A stretch of DNA of 64,000 nucleotides, taken from contig MSYE01000193.1 of NCBI GenBank assembly GCA_002176905.1, positions 1-64,000 of the forward strand. The letters run 5' to 3'. The notes beneath the pieces are model-generated. The model did not search any database, was not told the origin of the DNA, and was given only the letters and a program-made list of their open reading frames with translations. Source of the DNA: a bacterium F11. Its GTDB lineage: Bacteria; Elusimicrobiota; Elusimicrobia; F11. Below are positions 17,904-27,101 of this stretch, piece after piece. How positions within the stretch are numbered: position 1 is the stretch's first letter; every line of letters starts with the position of its first letter. A program made the translations under genes and the position numbers.

Positions 17904-18953
17904 ATGAAAAAACAAATCCAATTGGCACTTCTGGTTTTTGGCACCTTTCTTTTTACCTTGGCCCTTTGTGAAATAGCTCTCTTGTTTCTAAAACCCGATA
18001 TTTATGTATACAGAAAACTATTAAAAAAAGGGAAACCCTATCCAGCCACTTTTTCTCCGACGATTTCTTTTACCTTACCCAAAAACAAAGTGGTCAACGA
18101 TATTTATGTCTTGAATGAATACGGATTTAGAGGAAAACCAATTCCCCCACCAGAAAAGTCCTCTAAAAAAAGGCTCGTAGTTTTTGGCGATTCCTATACA
18201 TTTGGGGTTCTGGTGAAAGAAGACGAGACATACTCTGCCCAGTTACAGAAGATATTGGATAACAAAAAAGCCGGAATTGATGTCATCAATGCCGGTTATC
18301 ACGCCGGCTATTCCCCTGACACTTATTACATATCACTTAAAGATGAAATCAATTACTACCAGCCGGACATCATTGTCGTTGGCTTGTGCATGAACAACGA
18401 CATTGGGGATGTGGGAGCCAACTACTGGAAGGTTATCGATGAAGCATCCGCCTTCCCCCAAATTGTCAGAACCAATCGGAATTACATGAACCATGAGGGA
18501 ACGTCTATTTTTGTCGAAGGAGATGAATTTCCCTACTTTGTTCTGCATGTGCCCATTCTTCGTCAATCACGATTTTTCCTAGGCCTTAACAACTTTGTGG
18601 ATCGATATATTTTCAAAAACAACCATCTTTCCGATTTGGATAACCGGAAGAGGGGCTTCAAACGATTTGAGACATCCTTACGTGCCATTGACTCTGTGGC
18701 CAAAGAACATGGGTCCAAACTCTTCTTCATGATTATCCCCCCCTACACCATTCGTTTTCCTGACATGAAAGGAGATGAGGATTACGCTATCAATTTCATT
18801 AAGAAGGAGCTTCAACGCCCCATCTTGGATTTAAGAACGGTCTATGAGCAAGAAGAAGACGTCAATCAAATGTTTATTCCAGACGATGGCCACTTCTCTG
18901 TTTATGGAAACAAAAGAGTCGCTCAAGCGCTCAGCAAAGCGATCCCTTTTTGA
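17904..18953 (+). CDS. Membrane-anchored SGNH/GDSL hydrolase
   Basis: An N-terminal membrane helix (7-29) anchors a 349-residue protein. Block I is VVFGDSYTFG with Ser97, an NDI block III follows GLCMN, and DDGH (327-330) near the C-terminus supplies Asp and His. Such enzymes remove or transfer acyl groups on surface glycans, as in O-acetyltransferase or esterase partners of exopolysaccharide systems. It lies 16 bp after wbpB and before the formyltransferase, so it probably modifies the same glycan. Acyl group and direction of reaction are unknown. Confidence 0.8.
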   Translation: MKKQIQLALLVFGTFLFTLALCEIALLFLKPDIYVYRKLLKKGKPYPATFSPTISFTLPKNKVVNDIYVLNEYGFRGKPIPPPEKSSKKRLVVFGDSYTFGVLVKEDETYSAQLQKILDNKKAGIDVINAGYHAGYSPDTYYISLKDEINYYQPDIIVVGLCMNNDIGDVGANYWKVIDEASAFPQIVRTNRNYMNHEGTSIFVEGDEFPYFVLHVPILRQSRFFLGLNNFVDRYIFKNNHLSDLDNRKRGFKRFETSLRAIDSVAKEHGSKLFFMIIPPYTIRFPDMKGDEDYAINFIKKELQRPILDLRTVYEQEEDVNQMFIPDDGHFSVYGNKRVAQALSKAIPF

Positions 18954-18969
18954 TGATAAGGAATTTTTA

Positions 18970-19650
18970 ATGGGTCTCGAGAAGATTGGATTGATTACCT
19001 ACCATACCCCCCATCTCAAAACCGAACAAGTCTTTGATCGGATTAAAAATAAGGGGCATGAATACAAATTCTATGCCTTGCCTTTTAAACCACGAAAAAA
19101 AAGGTCACCTCTTTTTCATCATCGACCGGACCAAACCCAAGCCGTTTTACCCGAGAAGCTAGCCAAACAGCATTCCATCCCCTACCACCTGTGCGAACAA
19201 GACAATGACATTGATAACACTTGCGATCTCTATCTGGTCCTGGGGGCCGGAATTTTATCTCCTGAGTGCATCAGTGGAAAGAAGATCATCAATTGTCACC
19301 CAGGGATCATTCCTGCTAGCCGTGGATTGGACTCCTTTAAATGGGCCATCCATGAGATGAAACCACTGGGAATAACCCTTCACTACATTGAAAAAGAAGT
19401 GGATGCCGGAGAAATCATTTCCGTGATCCCAACCCGAGTCTCACCTTCCGACACCATTGAAACGGTGGCGCGCCAACATTACGAAAATGAGATAAACTGT
19501 CTATCAGATTTTGATGAACACTTAAAAAATCCCAAAAATGAGTTTGCTAATATCCCAACAGGAGATCCCAGGATGAGAATGCCCTTAGATATTGAAAAAG
19601 AGATGCTGAATCGCTTTCCTGATTACGTGAAGAAATATGGAATTCATTGA
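18970..19650 (+). CDS. Sugar N-formyltransferase (formyl_trans_N family)
   Basis: The 226-residue protein carries the formyltransferase signature: Asn108 and His110 in NCHPGIIPASRG and Asp145 in EKEVDAGEI. These match the catalytic Asn-His-Asp of methionyl-tRNA and nucleotide-sugar formyltransferases that use N10-formyltetrahydrofolate. It lacks the C-terminal domain of the tRNA enzyme. AAGGA lies 8 nt before the ATG; the long upstream in-frame extension overlaps the SGNH gene and is rejected. Its 3' end overlaps wbpE by 14 bp. In the known Wbp pathway the acetyltransferase WbpD acts after WbpE; here formylation of the C3 amino group is inferred instead. Confidence 0.8.
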   Translation: MGLEKIGLITYHTPHLKTEQVFDRIKNKGHEYKFYALPFKPRKKRSPLFHHRPDQTQAVLPEKLAKQHSIPYHLCEQDNDIDNTCDLYLVLGAGILSPECISGKKIINCHPGIIPASRGLDSFKWAIHEMKPLGITLHYIEKEVDAGEIISVIPTRVSPSDTIETVARQHYENEINCLSDFDEHLKNPKNEFANIPTGDPRMRMPLDIEKEMLNRFPDYVKKYGIH

Positions 19651-20728
19651 TTTAAAAACACAACAATTACCTCTTCGAAAGGACATCGAGGAACGGCTTA
19701 AGAAAGTCCTGAACCATGGGAAATATATCATGGGACCCGAGGTCAAAGAGCTGGAAACCAGATTGGCCACCTATGTTGGGACACCTCACTGCATTGGCGT
19801 TTCAAGTGGAACAGATGCACTCCTTTTGGCTCTCTTGGCGTTGGATATTCAACCCGGAGATGAAGTCATAACCCCTCCTTTTTCTTTTGTGGCAGCGGCT
19901 GAGATGATCAGCCTCATTAATGCTGTTCCTGTTTTTGTGGACATAAAGGAAGACTCGTATAATTTGGACCCAAACAAATTGACCAAGAAAATCACAAAGA
20001 AGACAAAGGCCATTCTTTCTGTCGATCTTTATGGACAATGTGCCGACTACGAAACCATTAACAAAGCGGCTGCTGAGCACAACATCCCTGTTATTGAAGA
20101 CGCAGCCCAAAGCTTCGGGGCCACCCAAAATGGCAAAAAATCAGGTGGTCTTACCCACATTGGGTCTACGAGCTTTTTCCCTTCAAAACCACTTGGTTGT
20201 TATGGGGATGGAGGGGCCTGTTTTACAGGGGATCAGGAGTTGGCAAACAAAATGGAGAAAATACGTGTTCATGGCCAAGAGGGACGGTACAATCACACTT
20301 GGGTTGGCATCAATGGACGGCTTGATACCTTACAAGCCGCTGTTCTCCTCTCAAAATTGGATATCTTTGATGATGAAGTTAAAAAACGAAGTGAGATTGG
20401 AGCCATCTATTCACGTGAATTGAAAGATTATGTGATTGTTCCCCAAATAACACCTGGCAACACACACATTTATGCACAATACAGCATTCAAGTCCCAGAT
20501 CGTTCTTCCTTTATTCAAAATTTAAAGAAAATGAACATTCCCACAGCGGTTCATTACCCTTCCCCTTTGCATCTCCAACGGGCCTTTGCTTATCTCGGCA
20601 ACAAAAAAGGGGATTATCCGGTGAGCGAAAGAGTGGCGGAGAAGATCGTCAGTCTTCCCATGCATCCGTATCTCTCAGCGGAGGATCAGAACGCTGTCAT
20701 TAACGCGGTTAAAAAAGCACTCTCATGA
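19637..20728 (+). CDS. wbpE: DegT/DnrJ/EryC1 sugar aminotransferase, WbpE-like
   Basis: The 363-residue PLP enzyme shows GTDALLLAL, the DLYGQCADYE and EDAAQSFGA strand motifs, and the PLP Lys184 in FFPSKPLGCYGDGG. The GRLDTLQAAVL segment is also present. WbpE converts the 3-oxo sugar acid from WbpB into the 3-amino sugar using glutamate. The gene order with wbpB and wbpI, and the strong sequence style of this subfamily, support it over the many other DegT enzymes. It overlaps both neighbours, so the block is one transcript. Confidence 0.88.
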   Translation: MEFIDLKTQQLPLRKDIEERLKKVLNHGKYIMGPEVKELETRLATYVGTPHCIGVSSGTDALLLALLALDIQPGDEVITPPFSFVAAAEMISLINAVPVFVDIKEDSYNLDPNKLTKKITKKTKAILSVDLYGQCADYETINKAAAEHNIPVIEDAAQSFGATQNGKKSGGLTHIGSTSFFPSKPLGCYGDGGACFTGDQELANKMEKIRVHGQEGRYNHTWVGINGRLDTLQAAVLLSKLDIFDDEVKKRSEIGAIYSRELKDYVIVPQITPGNTHIYAQYSIQVPDRSSFIQNLKKMNIPTAVHYPSPLHLQRAFAYLGNKKGDYPVSERVAEKIVSLPMHPYLSAEDQNAVINAVKKALS

Positions 20729-21825
20729 TAAAAATTGCATCCATCGTAGGCGCCCGTCCCCAATTTATCAAGCTTGCCCCTGTGTTGCGTCAAATTAATA
20801 AACGCAAAGGTTTTAAAGAAATCGTCATCCACACCGGTCAACATTACGATGACAACATGTCAAAAATATTCTTTCGTGAGTTGGGGATGGCCATTCCTCG
20901 TATCAATTTGGGTGTGGGATCTGGTACCCAAGGGGAACAAACTGGGTTTATGCTCATGAAGATAGAACAAGCCTTATTAAGAAACAAACCTTCTTGCGTT
21001 ATTGTCTATGGCGATACCAATACAACCATTGCCGGCGCATTGGCTGCAGCGAAGCTCCACATTCCTGTCCTCCATGTTGAAGCGGGCCTGCGCTCGTTTA
21101 ACCGGAGAATGCCAGAAGAGCTAAACCGGATTGCCACCGATCATCTTTCTGATATTTTGTTTGCTCCAACTCAAACAGCTGTTCGCAACCTTCGAAAGGA
21201 AGGCTTTACTGATAAGAAAATAAAATGGGTAGGAGACGTTATGTTTGATTCTGCCCTCTATTATGGGAACAAGGCATCAAAAATGAATCGGATTCTAAAA
21301 AACTTAAAATTGTCTCCCAAAAATTACATTTTGACAACCATCCATCGCGCTGAGAACACAAATCACCCGGAAAGATTAAGGTCTCTTCTTAGCGGCTTAT
21401 CTCTTATTTCCAAACATATTCCCGTTGTCATGCCCATTCATCCACGAACAAAGCAAAAGATGGAAAGCCTAAAAATAAACAAAGGGTCGTTGGCTCAAAT
21501 CCAAATGATCCCTCCTGTCGGTTATCTGGATATGTTGATGCTAACCAGAAATGCCCGTCTCATCGGCACCGATTCTGGTGGCCTTCAGAAGGAATCATAT
21601 TTCTGTGGAGTTCCCGCCGCGGTTTTAAGAGATGAAACAGAATGGGTTGAGTTGGTTGAGATGGGATGGAACCGAATCGTTCCCCCCACATCCGCACTGA
21701 TGGTTCAGTCAGGAATTGAAAAAGCCCTAAAGATAAATCCCAAAAGATTGGGCAAGAGGAAGGGACCTTTTGGGGATGGAAAGGCCGCCCATAAAATTGT
21801 CTCAGCCATTGCCGGAATGATATAG
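20725..21825 (+). CDS. wbpI: UDP-N-acetylglucosamine-type C2 epimerase, WbpI/WecB family
   Basis: The 366-residue protein has GARPQFIKLAPV at the N-terminus, HTGQHYDDNM, VYGDTNTTIAGALAA, HVEAGLRSFNRRMPEE and IGTDSGGLQKE. These are the conserved blocks of the hydrolysing and non-hydrolysing UDP-GlcNAc 2-epimerases. In this context WbpI, which turns the 2,3-diamino glucuronate sugar into the manno form, is more likely than WecB. It starts in an ATGA overlap with wbpE and ends the plus-strand block. The next genes converge on it. Confidence 0.88.
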   Translation: MIKIASIVGARPQFIKLAPVLRQINKRKGFKEIVIHTGQHYDDNMSKIFFRELGMAIPRINLGVGSGTQGEQTGFMLMKIEQALLRNKPSCVIVYGDTNTTIAGALAAAKLHIPVLHVEAGLRSFNRRMPEELNRIATDHLSDILFAPTQTAVRNLRKEGFTDKKIKWVGDVMFDSALYYGNKASKMNRILKNLKLSPKNYILTTIHRAENTNHPERLRSLLSGLSLISKHIPVVMPIHPRTKQKMESLKINKGSLAQIQMIPPVGYLDMLMLTRNARLIGTDSGGLQKESYFCGVPAAVLRDETEWVELVEMGWNRIVPPTSALMVQSGIEKALKINPKRLGKRKGPFGDGKAAHKIVSAIAGMI

Positions 21826-21833
21826 AGCAAGAA

Positions 21834-23090
21834 TCAAAGAAAGGTTGATTCCAATTTCTGAGTCAAATGTGAAAGGTTGAATTGGGAATAATCAACCTTT
21901 TCAGCGTGAGGTGATATAAAATCTTTTTTCATCAACAAAAGCTGTTCTTTTATTGAATCTGTATCATAAGAAGCCACAAACTGATTGTTCTCCTTTAGAA
22001 GTCCTGCCAATTCCCCCCCATTTGAAATGAGGAAAATTCTTTTCTTAATTGCCATGTAATCGAATATTTTTGTTCCAAAGGCATGAGGATCTTTCGGTGC
22101 ATTGATCGACAAACAATAGGCATGCTGCTGAAGAATTATTGATAGCTCTGCAGGTGAAACAAACCCGTGAAAATTAAACACCTTTGAGAAAATATCGAAG
22201 TATGGCGAGTCACCAAAGAGATCGATGGAGACATCGCTATATATATTGATTCGAAGATTCTTTCGAAAAAAGTCATCGTTTAGCTGATCAATGGCTTCGG
22301 CCAGCCGTTCCAAGGCTTTTCCCCGATGCTCAAGCGACTGGCCAATAATCCCAGCGTAGATCAAGTTAAATTCGCGCGGCAAAGCCTCTGGACTTTTTCC
22401 ATTGACGTAGTCATCCGGATCAAAACCATTATGAATGGTCATCACCTTGGCCTTATACTGAGGATACTCCTTCACCAGATTTGCTTCCATATCCCGGGTT
22501 ACCGTAATCACCTTATCAGCCTGTTCCATAACGGCAGCCTCCATTTCCAGCGACCTCTTTTTCAAAGAAAGACTCTTAATCGCTGAGGGATAAGCAAAAA
22601 ATCGGCTGCTGTTCCAAGGGTCACGATAATCCTGAATCACATTAATTGACGGATTTTCTTTTTTCAATATGGTTCCCATGTAATTAACAGAATGAGGAGG
22701 GCCGGTAAAAATAACATTTCGGATTCCTTCTTTTTGAATCAATTGATGACATAAAGGAATGGCTCTTTTTTCCCAGCCATCGGCAACATCAAGGCACTTT
22801 CTCCGAAAAAGTTTTCTATAAAGAAACCAGAATAGACGAAGAGAAAACGACCACGCATCAACTTTCAAAAAACAAGGTGGGATTTCTGGTTTTAACCGAT
22901 GGACATGGATTTGAGGAAGGTCAACGTCGTTGGACCAGTTTAACTTATCGATACAAGAATATTCAATCGTGACAACATGGGATTCGATGCCTTTGTTAGC
23001 AAGAAATTTGGAGAATTTGGCCCATCGTCTTGAGCCCACCCCTCCCACCGGAGGGAATCTATAAACGACGATGAGGACTTTCTTATTCAC
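21834..23090 (-). CDS. Family 4-like glycosyltransferase
   Basis: A 418-residue GT-B fold protein. The N-terminal domain begins with VVYRFPPVGGVGSRRW, the G-rich acceptor loop seen in sugar transferases of WbuB-like branches. The C-terminal domain has NLIYAGIIGQS and the nucleotide-sugar site SINAPKDPHAFGTKIFDYMA, where the usual E-x7-E is replaced by a D..KIFDY pattern. It probably adds a sugar to a surface glycan made from the adjacent nucleotide-sugar genes. It lies 13 bp after the radical SAM gene on the same strand. Confidence 0.8.
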   Translation of the reverse strand: MNKKVLIVVYRFPPVGGVGSRRWAKFSKFLANKGIESHVVTIEYSCIDKLNWSNDVDLPQIHVHRLKPEIPPCFLKVDAWSFSLRLFWFLYRKLFRRKCLDVADGWEKRAIPLCHQLIQKEGIRNVIFTGPPHSVNYMGTILKKENPSINVIQDYRDPWNSSRFFAYPSAIKSLSLKKRSLEMEAAVMEQADKVITVTRDMEANLVKEYPQYKAKVMTIHNGFDPDDYVNGKSPEALPREFNLIYAGIIGQSLEHRGKALERLAEAIDQLNDDFFRKNLRINIYSDVSIDLFGDSPYFDIFSKVFNFHGFVSPAELSIILQQHAYCLSINAPKDPHAFGTKIFDYMAIKKRIFLISNGGELAGLLKENNQFVASYDTDSIKEQLLLMKKDFISPHAEKVDYSQFNLSHLTQKLESTFL

Positions 23091-23103
23091 GCAATCTTAC
23101 GTT

Positions 23104-24156
23104 CTACTGATCCACGCCCATGGGGCCGTAGTAACTGCAGTTTTTGCAAGCGGTTGGCCATTTGTTTTCCTTGATGATATCCGAAAGCATTTTCTGCCAT
23201 TTCTTTCCGGTCAGAATTTCACCCAGGCTTTCTTCTTTTAGATTTCCGACAACCATATCATCATACTCTGTTTCGTAATAACGGCATGAGCATACCCGAA
23301 CATCTCCACGGGGCAACACGGAAAGATTCCATATCATTCGGGTACAAGGGATGAGGGGTTTCTCTGTTGTGACGGGCTTAACAAACATTAAGCCGGTCAA
23401 TTTATCATCGGTAATCTGATCACACCAGCTGTCCATGGACAAATGATACTCCTTGTCCATTTTTATCTCGATTAACTTCTCTTCGATATAAGGAAGGAGT
23501 TGTTTGTATCCCTCGTCTTTGACCACATCCTCAAAATGTCGGTCCACACGAAGGATCACGAAAATCTCAATGGGGCTTTTGGTTTCCTTTTTGTATTCGA
23601 GCATATTCTTAATGCCAGCCAGAATATTCTCATATTGATTGGTTTGATAAACCCGCTTATAGGCTTCATCATCAAATCCCGGAGAGCTAATCTGCATCCA
23701 ATCCACATTGGCGTCGATAATTTTTTTGTAGTTATCAAATCGGTTCAACAAAATGGCGTTTGTCGCAAAACCGACCTTCTTTATCTTCTCCGTCCCTTTG
23801 GCGTAACCAATTTTTTCAAAAAGGTGAGGATCCACCAACACCTCTCCAGTGAGGGGTGTCAAATTGATGGCTTGCCCTCCAAGTGAGGTGTAATCATCAA
23901 TGGCTTTCTTAAACACATCAAATTTCATGATCTCTTTGGGGGTATCGACATAGGTGTAAGCGCAAAATGTGCATTTGGCGTTGCAGATACTGGTTAAGGA
24001 AAAGCACAATTCAGGAGGGACATGGGGTTTCAGTTTGTTTTTTTCGAGGCGTTTTCGAACGATCCACTCATGTAATTTGATCTTTTGGCTCTTGGGGAGG
24101 GCTGACTTTATTGCTTTTTTGATAGCCAAATAGGATTTATCGAGAATGGCAGACAT
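23104..24156 (-). CDS. Radical SAM protein with SPASM-like C-terminus
   Basis: The 350-residue protein has CNAKCTFC near residue 58 as the 4Fe-4S and S-adenosylmethionine site, followed by a GEVLVDP stretch. Extra cysteines near the C-terminus (CTRMIW, VCSCRYY and ACKNCSYYG) bind auxiliary clusters in SPASM proteins. A GNLKEESLGEI segment, common in that domain, precedes them. The substrate may be a glycan, lipid or peptide. Being next to a glycosyltransferase suggests a role in surface-sugar modification (inference). Confidence 0.85.
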   Translation of the reverse strand: MSAILDKSYLAIKKAIKSALPKSQKIKLHEWIVRKRLEKNKLKPHVPPELCFSLTSICNAKCTFCAYTYVDTPKEIMKFDVFKKAIDDYTSLGGQAINLTPLTGEVLVDPHLFEKIGYAKGTEKIKKVGFATNAILLNRFDNYKKIIDANVDWMQISSPGFDDEAYKRVYQTNQYENILAGIKNMLEYKKETKSPIEIFVILRVDRHFEDVVKDEGYKQLLPYIEEKLIEIKMDKEYHLSMDSWCDQITDDKLTGLMFVKPVTTEKPLIPCTRMIWNLSVLPRGDVRVCSCRYYETEYDDMVVGNLKEESLGEILTGKKWQKMLSDIIKENKWPTACKNCSYYGPMGVDQ

Positions 24157-24190
24157 GGATCCTCCGGAAATTATGATTTTTTTCGAAATA

Positions 24191-24299
24191 TGGCTGGTGG
24201 TTGATAGCTGGTAGTTGGTAGAGGAATAATTTTGCCGGCTATTTGGCCCAATAAAACCTTTCCTCTGTTTCTACCAACTATCAACCACCAGATACCAGC
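24191..24299. repeat. Long inverted repeat before tRNA-Glu
   Basis: Left arm 24191-24228 carries CTGGTGGTTGATAGCTGG and GTAGTTGGTAGA. Right arm 24261-24299 carries CTACCAACTATCAACCACC and a CAGATACCAG end. About 30 nt separate them. It lies downstream of tRNA-Glu and upstream of the radical SAM gene, with no coding sense. Confidence 0.8.
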
Positions 24300-24323
24300 A
24301 AAATTTTGACTTGGCAAAATTTC

Positions 24324-24395
24324 TGCCCCCAACGGGAATCGAACCCGTGATTCTGCCTTGAAAGGGCAGTGACTTAACCTCTTGTCCATGGGGGC
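24324..24395 (-). tRNA. tRNA-Glu (anticodon UUC)
   Basis: A 72-nt cloverleaf on the minus strand. The acceptor stem is GCCCCCA with TGGGGGC, the anticodon stem CTGCC with GGCAG around loop CTTTCAA gives TTC, and the T arm reads CGGGTTCGATTCCCG. CCA is not encoded. Confidence 0.95.
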
Positions 24396-24399
24396 AAAT

Positions 24400-24430
24400 C
24401 CGCCTTCGGTGGATCGAGCTCGAGCTCGAC
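24400..24430. repeat. Palindrome plus CGAGCT repeat between two tRNA genes
   Basis: ATCCGCC-TTC-GGTGGAT forms a short hairpin directly before two CGAGCT units (24414-24429). The same CGAGCT word occurs at 5177-5206 and 34436-34463. Confidence 0.7.
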
Positions 24431-24498
24431 GAAATTCGAGGAGTTGTCTTTAAACACCAGCTTACCGCTCAACTTACGCCGAGTGCGATCAAATCTTC

Positions 24499-24571
24499 TG
24501 AGCCCGGTGAGAATCGAACTCACGACCCTACGATTAAAAGTCGTATGCTCTACCAGCTGAGCTACGGGCTC
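24499..24571 (-). tRNA. tRNA-Lys (anticodon UUU)
   Basis: A 73-nt cloverleaf. The acceptor is GAGCCCG with CGGGCTC, the D arm TAGCTCAGCTGGTAGAGC, the anticodon loop CTTTTAA (TTT), and the T arm GTGAGTTCGATTCTCAC. It is upstream of tRNA-Glu on the same strand, likely one transcript. Confidence 0.95.
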
Positions 24572-24699
24572 ATCCTGGAACCGTTCTGATTGGTTGGTAC
24601 GGAGGCAAAATAGGCCAAAAGTCATGAGCCTTCCGCATTCTGGGATCAGCAATCAGAGGTGGTTCTTACCAGGTGGTTTACGGAGTATATCAAAAAAAA

Positions 24700-25509
24700 T
24701 CAACCTTGGAGCAGAGGCTCAATAGCAGGAACAATGTCGGGATGATCCTGTAACAAGGAAATGAGGTTGTTCTGAGCGGTATCACGGTCCGATTTGGAGC
24801 TTACCGTTTTGATCATATGGACATAGATTTCACCTGCTCTGACAAAATTCTTGTTCTTTTTGTGCAGGTTGGCCAAGATATTTTCCAAAAGGGGTGGGCA
24901 ATCAGAATGCATGATGGCTTCATCTAAGACCCTTATCAACTTTTGATCCTCTCCTTCATTTCGATACAAAATGGCAGCAATATAAAGCCGATAGCGATGA
25001 TAGGAAGGATCCAGCGCAATGGCCTCTTTAAGAAAATCCAAGGCCTCTCCTGGTCTCTTTACATTAAAACCCAAGGATCCCCCCACTTCCAGGGCGGATC
25101 CATTGAAAAAGGGATCCAACCGAAGTATCCTCCGGCCCAATTCATACAACCGGAGGAATGATTGCGTTTTGGGTATGTTCTCATATGAAGTAGGGGAGTC
25201 TTGGTGGTGATGACCGTGATGAGAATGATCATCGGCACAATAAGGCTCCTTATGAATAGGATGGCCAGGGGGATAATAATTCCGGTAATCTCCGTAATAT
25301 TGGAGGAGCTGAACATAGGCCAAATCCGCTGCCGCCCGATGGGTTCCTTGGGTAAGAAATGCAATATCCTGACTGAAGTATTCTGTTACAACCAGGGTAT
25401 TAAGGGGAGGATATTTCCATGCAAATAAGGCATTGACCTTGTTCTTTGAGATGAGAATAATCGCCAAAGAAAATATGAGGGCAACATAAAGCCAGGTTTT
25501 TCTACCCAT
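24700..25509 (-). CDS. Membrane-anchored TPR protein with His-rich stretch
   Basis: A 269-residue protein with an N-terminal membrane helix (4-22). A His-rich loop (HSHHGHHHQ, about residue 96) follows, then three or more TPR-like helix pairs, including PGEALDFLKEAIALDP and DPSYHRYRLYIAAILY. AAGGA precedes the chosen ATG; a TTG two codons earlier is less likely. It is the last gene of a set with an ABC ATPase and permease, separated from the permease by 12 bp. It may act as the periplasmic or assembly partner of that transporter. The histidines could bind metal (inference). Confidence 0.65.
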   Translation of the reverse strand: MGRKTWLYVALIFSLAIILISKNKVNALFAWKYPPLNTLVVTEYFSQDIAFLTQGTHRAAADLAYVQLLQYYGDYRNYYPPGHPIHKEPYCADDHSHHGHHHQDSPTSYENIPKTQSFLRLYELGRRILRLDPFFNGSALEVGGSLGFNVKRPGEALDFLKEAIALDPSYHRYRLYIAAILYRNEGEDQKLIRVLDEAIMHSDCPPLLENILANLHKKNKNFVRAGEIYVHMIKTVSSKSDRDTAQNNLISLLQDHPDIVPAIEPLLQG

Positions 25510-25521
25510 GGTCAAAAATCC

Positions 25522-26316
25522 TTAAAATTCCTTGCGTGAAAACAAAACAGAACTGAGGGAAATAAAGAAAGCAACATACCCCAGTGCGTAAAGCCAAGCC
25601 CATCCAATAAATTGAAATCCGGGAAATTCGGGAAAGCCAAAGGAATCCCGAAAATTAAAATATTGGAAGTTAGGAAAAACAACAGCCAGAAGATGCGCCA
25701 CCTTTGCCATCACACCGGTAAAACTTTTTTCTATCAAAAAAGCCAATTCGGTACCGAAATGTCCCGCAACCCAAAATCCTCCGGTAAAAATTAAAGCTGA
25801 TACCGAAGAGGTGGCAAAAAGAGAAAAGAAAAGGGCAATCGCTGTTGTCATGATCATCTTCCCTATCGACATAAAAACCAGGGTCGGATAAACAGCCCAA
25901 AAATCCACGGTATCAAGAAATATTCTAAATTCCAATGGAATATAGGTCATGGTCCCAATATGCAACAGAGCCATAATCAACATGGTCATCATCACCGCGG
26001 TAATCAAACCAATAAACCGACCTATGATATAAGTGGAACGTTGAATGGGCCGGGTCAGAATCAAATAGACTGTTTTTGACTCAATTTCTTGAAGAACCAG
26101 GGTTACCGCTCCAAAAACAGCAGTGACCAGACCAAAAATCTCAATGGAGAAAAGGCCAATATCAAAGATTACCCGCACCCGATGACTGGGCGCCAGGGTC
26201 CCGATAAGGATGGACGTCAACAGGATCATGGCTCCAAAAAAGAGAATAATCAGATAAAGCCGGTTCCGAATTTGTTCAATTATGGTGTAACGTGCAATTG
26301 AGAGAATCGCTTTCAT
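25522..26316 (-). CDS. ABC transporter permease (ABC-2 type)
   Basis: The 264-residue protein has six predicted membrane segments: the first after YTIIEQIRNRLY, others around residues 55-80, 98-125, 140-165, 175-195 and 238-260. The VYLILTRPIQRSTYIIGRFIG segment is the typical cytoplasmic coupling motif of ABC-2 permeases of the NosY type. It works with the ATPase 11 bp upstream. Substrate unknown. Confidence 0.88.
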   Translation of the reverse strand: MKAILSIARYTIIEQIRNRLYLIILFFGAMILLTSILIGTLAPSHRVRVIFDIGLFSIEIFGLVTAVFGAVTLVLQEIESKTVYLILTRPIQRSTYIIGRFIGLITAVMMTMLIMALLHIGTMTYIPLEFRIFLDTVDFWAVYPTLVFMSIGKMIMTTAIALFFSLFATSSVSALIFTGGFWVAGHFGTELAFLIEKSFTGVMAKVAHLLAVVFPNFQYFNFRDSFGFPEFPGFQFIGWAWLYALGYVAFFISLSSVLFSRKEF

Positions 26317-26327
26317 TGTTGTTGTCC

Positions 26328-27089
26328 TTACGTCACAAACTGGGTGGCATTGGATTCAAGCACATCAATAAAAAGAGTTTCAAGATGACCCTTTTTTGAT
26401 TTCCATTCTTTTTGATCCAACAATTTCACAAGCCGCCCTTCTACCAGAATCCCAACACGATGAGCCAGTCGTTCCAATTCCGAAATACTATGAGAGGAGA
26501 AGAAGATGGTCTTTCCTTGTTTGTTGAGTTCGACCATCAGCTCACGAATCTGTCGAATGCCCAAGGGATCAAGACCGGTAACCGGCTCATCCAGGATTAA
26601 AATCTCTGGATCATGAATGAGCGCTTGGGCCAAACCAATTCGCTGGAGCATTCCTTTGGAGAATTCCCGCATGGTTTTTCCCTTGGCGTGGGTCATCTTG
26701 ACCAAATGGAGGACCTCATCAATGCGGGGACGGATTTTCTTGGGATCCATCCGTGAGAGCGAGGCATACAAGGTGAGCACTTCTTCCGATGTTAAGTTCC
26801 GATAAAAATAGGGAACCTCAGGTAAGTAACCAATACGAAGCTGTGCAAAGGGATGGGGAACCTTAAAATCATAGATTTTCACATCGCCCCGGGTAGGGAA
26901 AAGGAGACCCAGCATGAGCTTGATGGTTGTTGTCTTCCCTGACCCGTTTAAGCCAAGCAGCCCAAAAACCTCACCCTTTTTCATCTCCAGGCTGACATCT
27001 TCAATCCCCCTGGTCTTCTTCGATCGACCAAGATGCGATCGGACGTAGGTTTTGGTCAGATTGTTAATAGTTAAGATTGTTTCAGGCAC
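26328..27089 (-). CDS. ABC transporter ATP-binding protein
   Basis: The 253-residue ATPase has Walker A GLNGSGKTT near residue 47, a Q-loop region, the signature FSKGMLQRIGLAQAL (a variant of LSGGQ), Walker B ILILDEPVTGLDP and the switch His in FFSSHSISELE. It matches the NosF/CcmA-like branch paired with ABC-2 permeases. It is followed by the permease and a TPR protein and lies 12 bp after serA. Confidence 0.93.
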   Translation of the reverse strand: MPETILTINNLTKTYVRSHLGRSKKTRGIEDVSLEMKKGEVFGLLGLNGSGKTTTIKLMLGLLFPTRGDVKIYDFKVPHPFAQLRIGYLPEVPYFYRNLTSEEVLTLYASLSRMDPKKIRPRIDEVLHLVKMTHAKGKTMREFSKGMLQRIGLAQALIHDPEILILDEPVTGLDPLGIRQIRELMVELNKQGKTIFFSSHSISELERLAHRVGILVEGRLVKLLDQKEWKSKKGHLETLFIDVLESNATQFVT

Positions 27090-27101
27090 AATTCAATTAT
27101 T

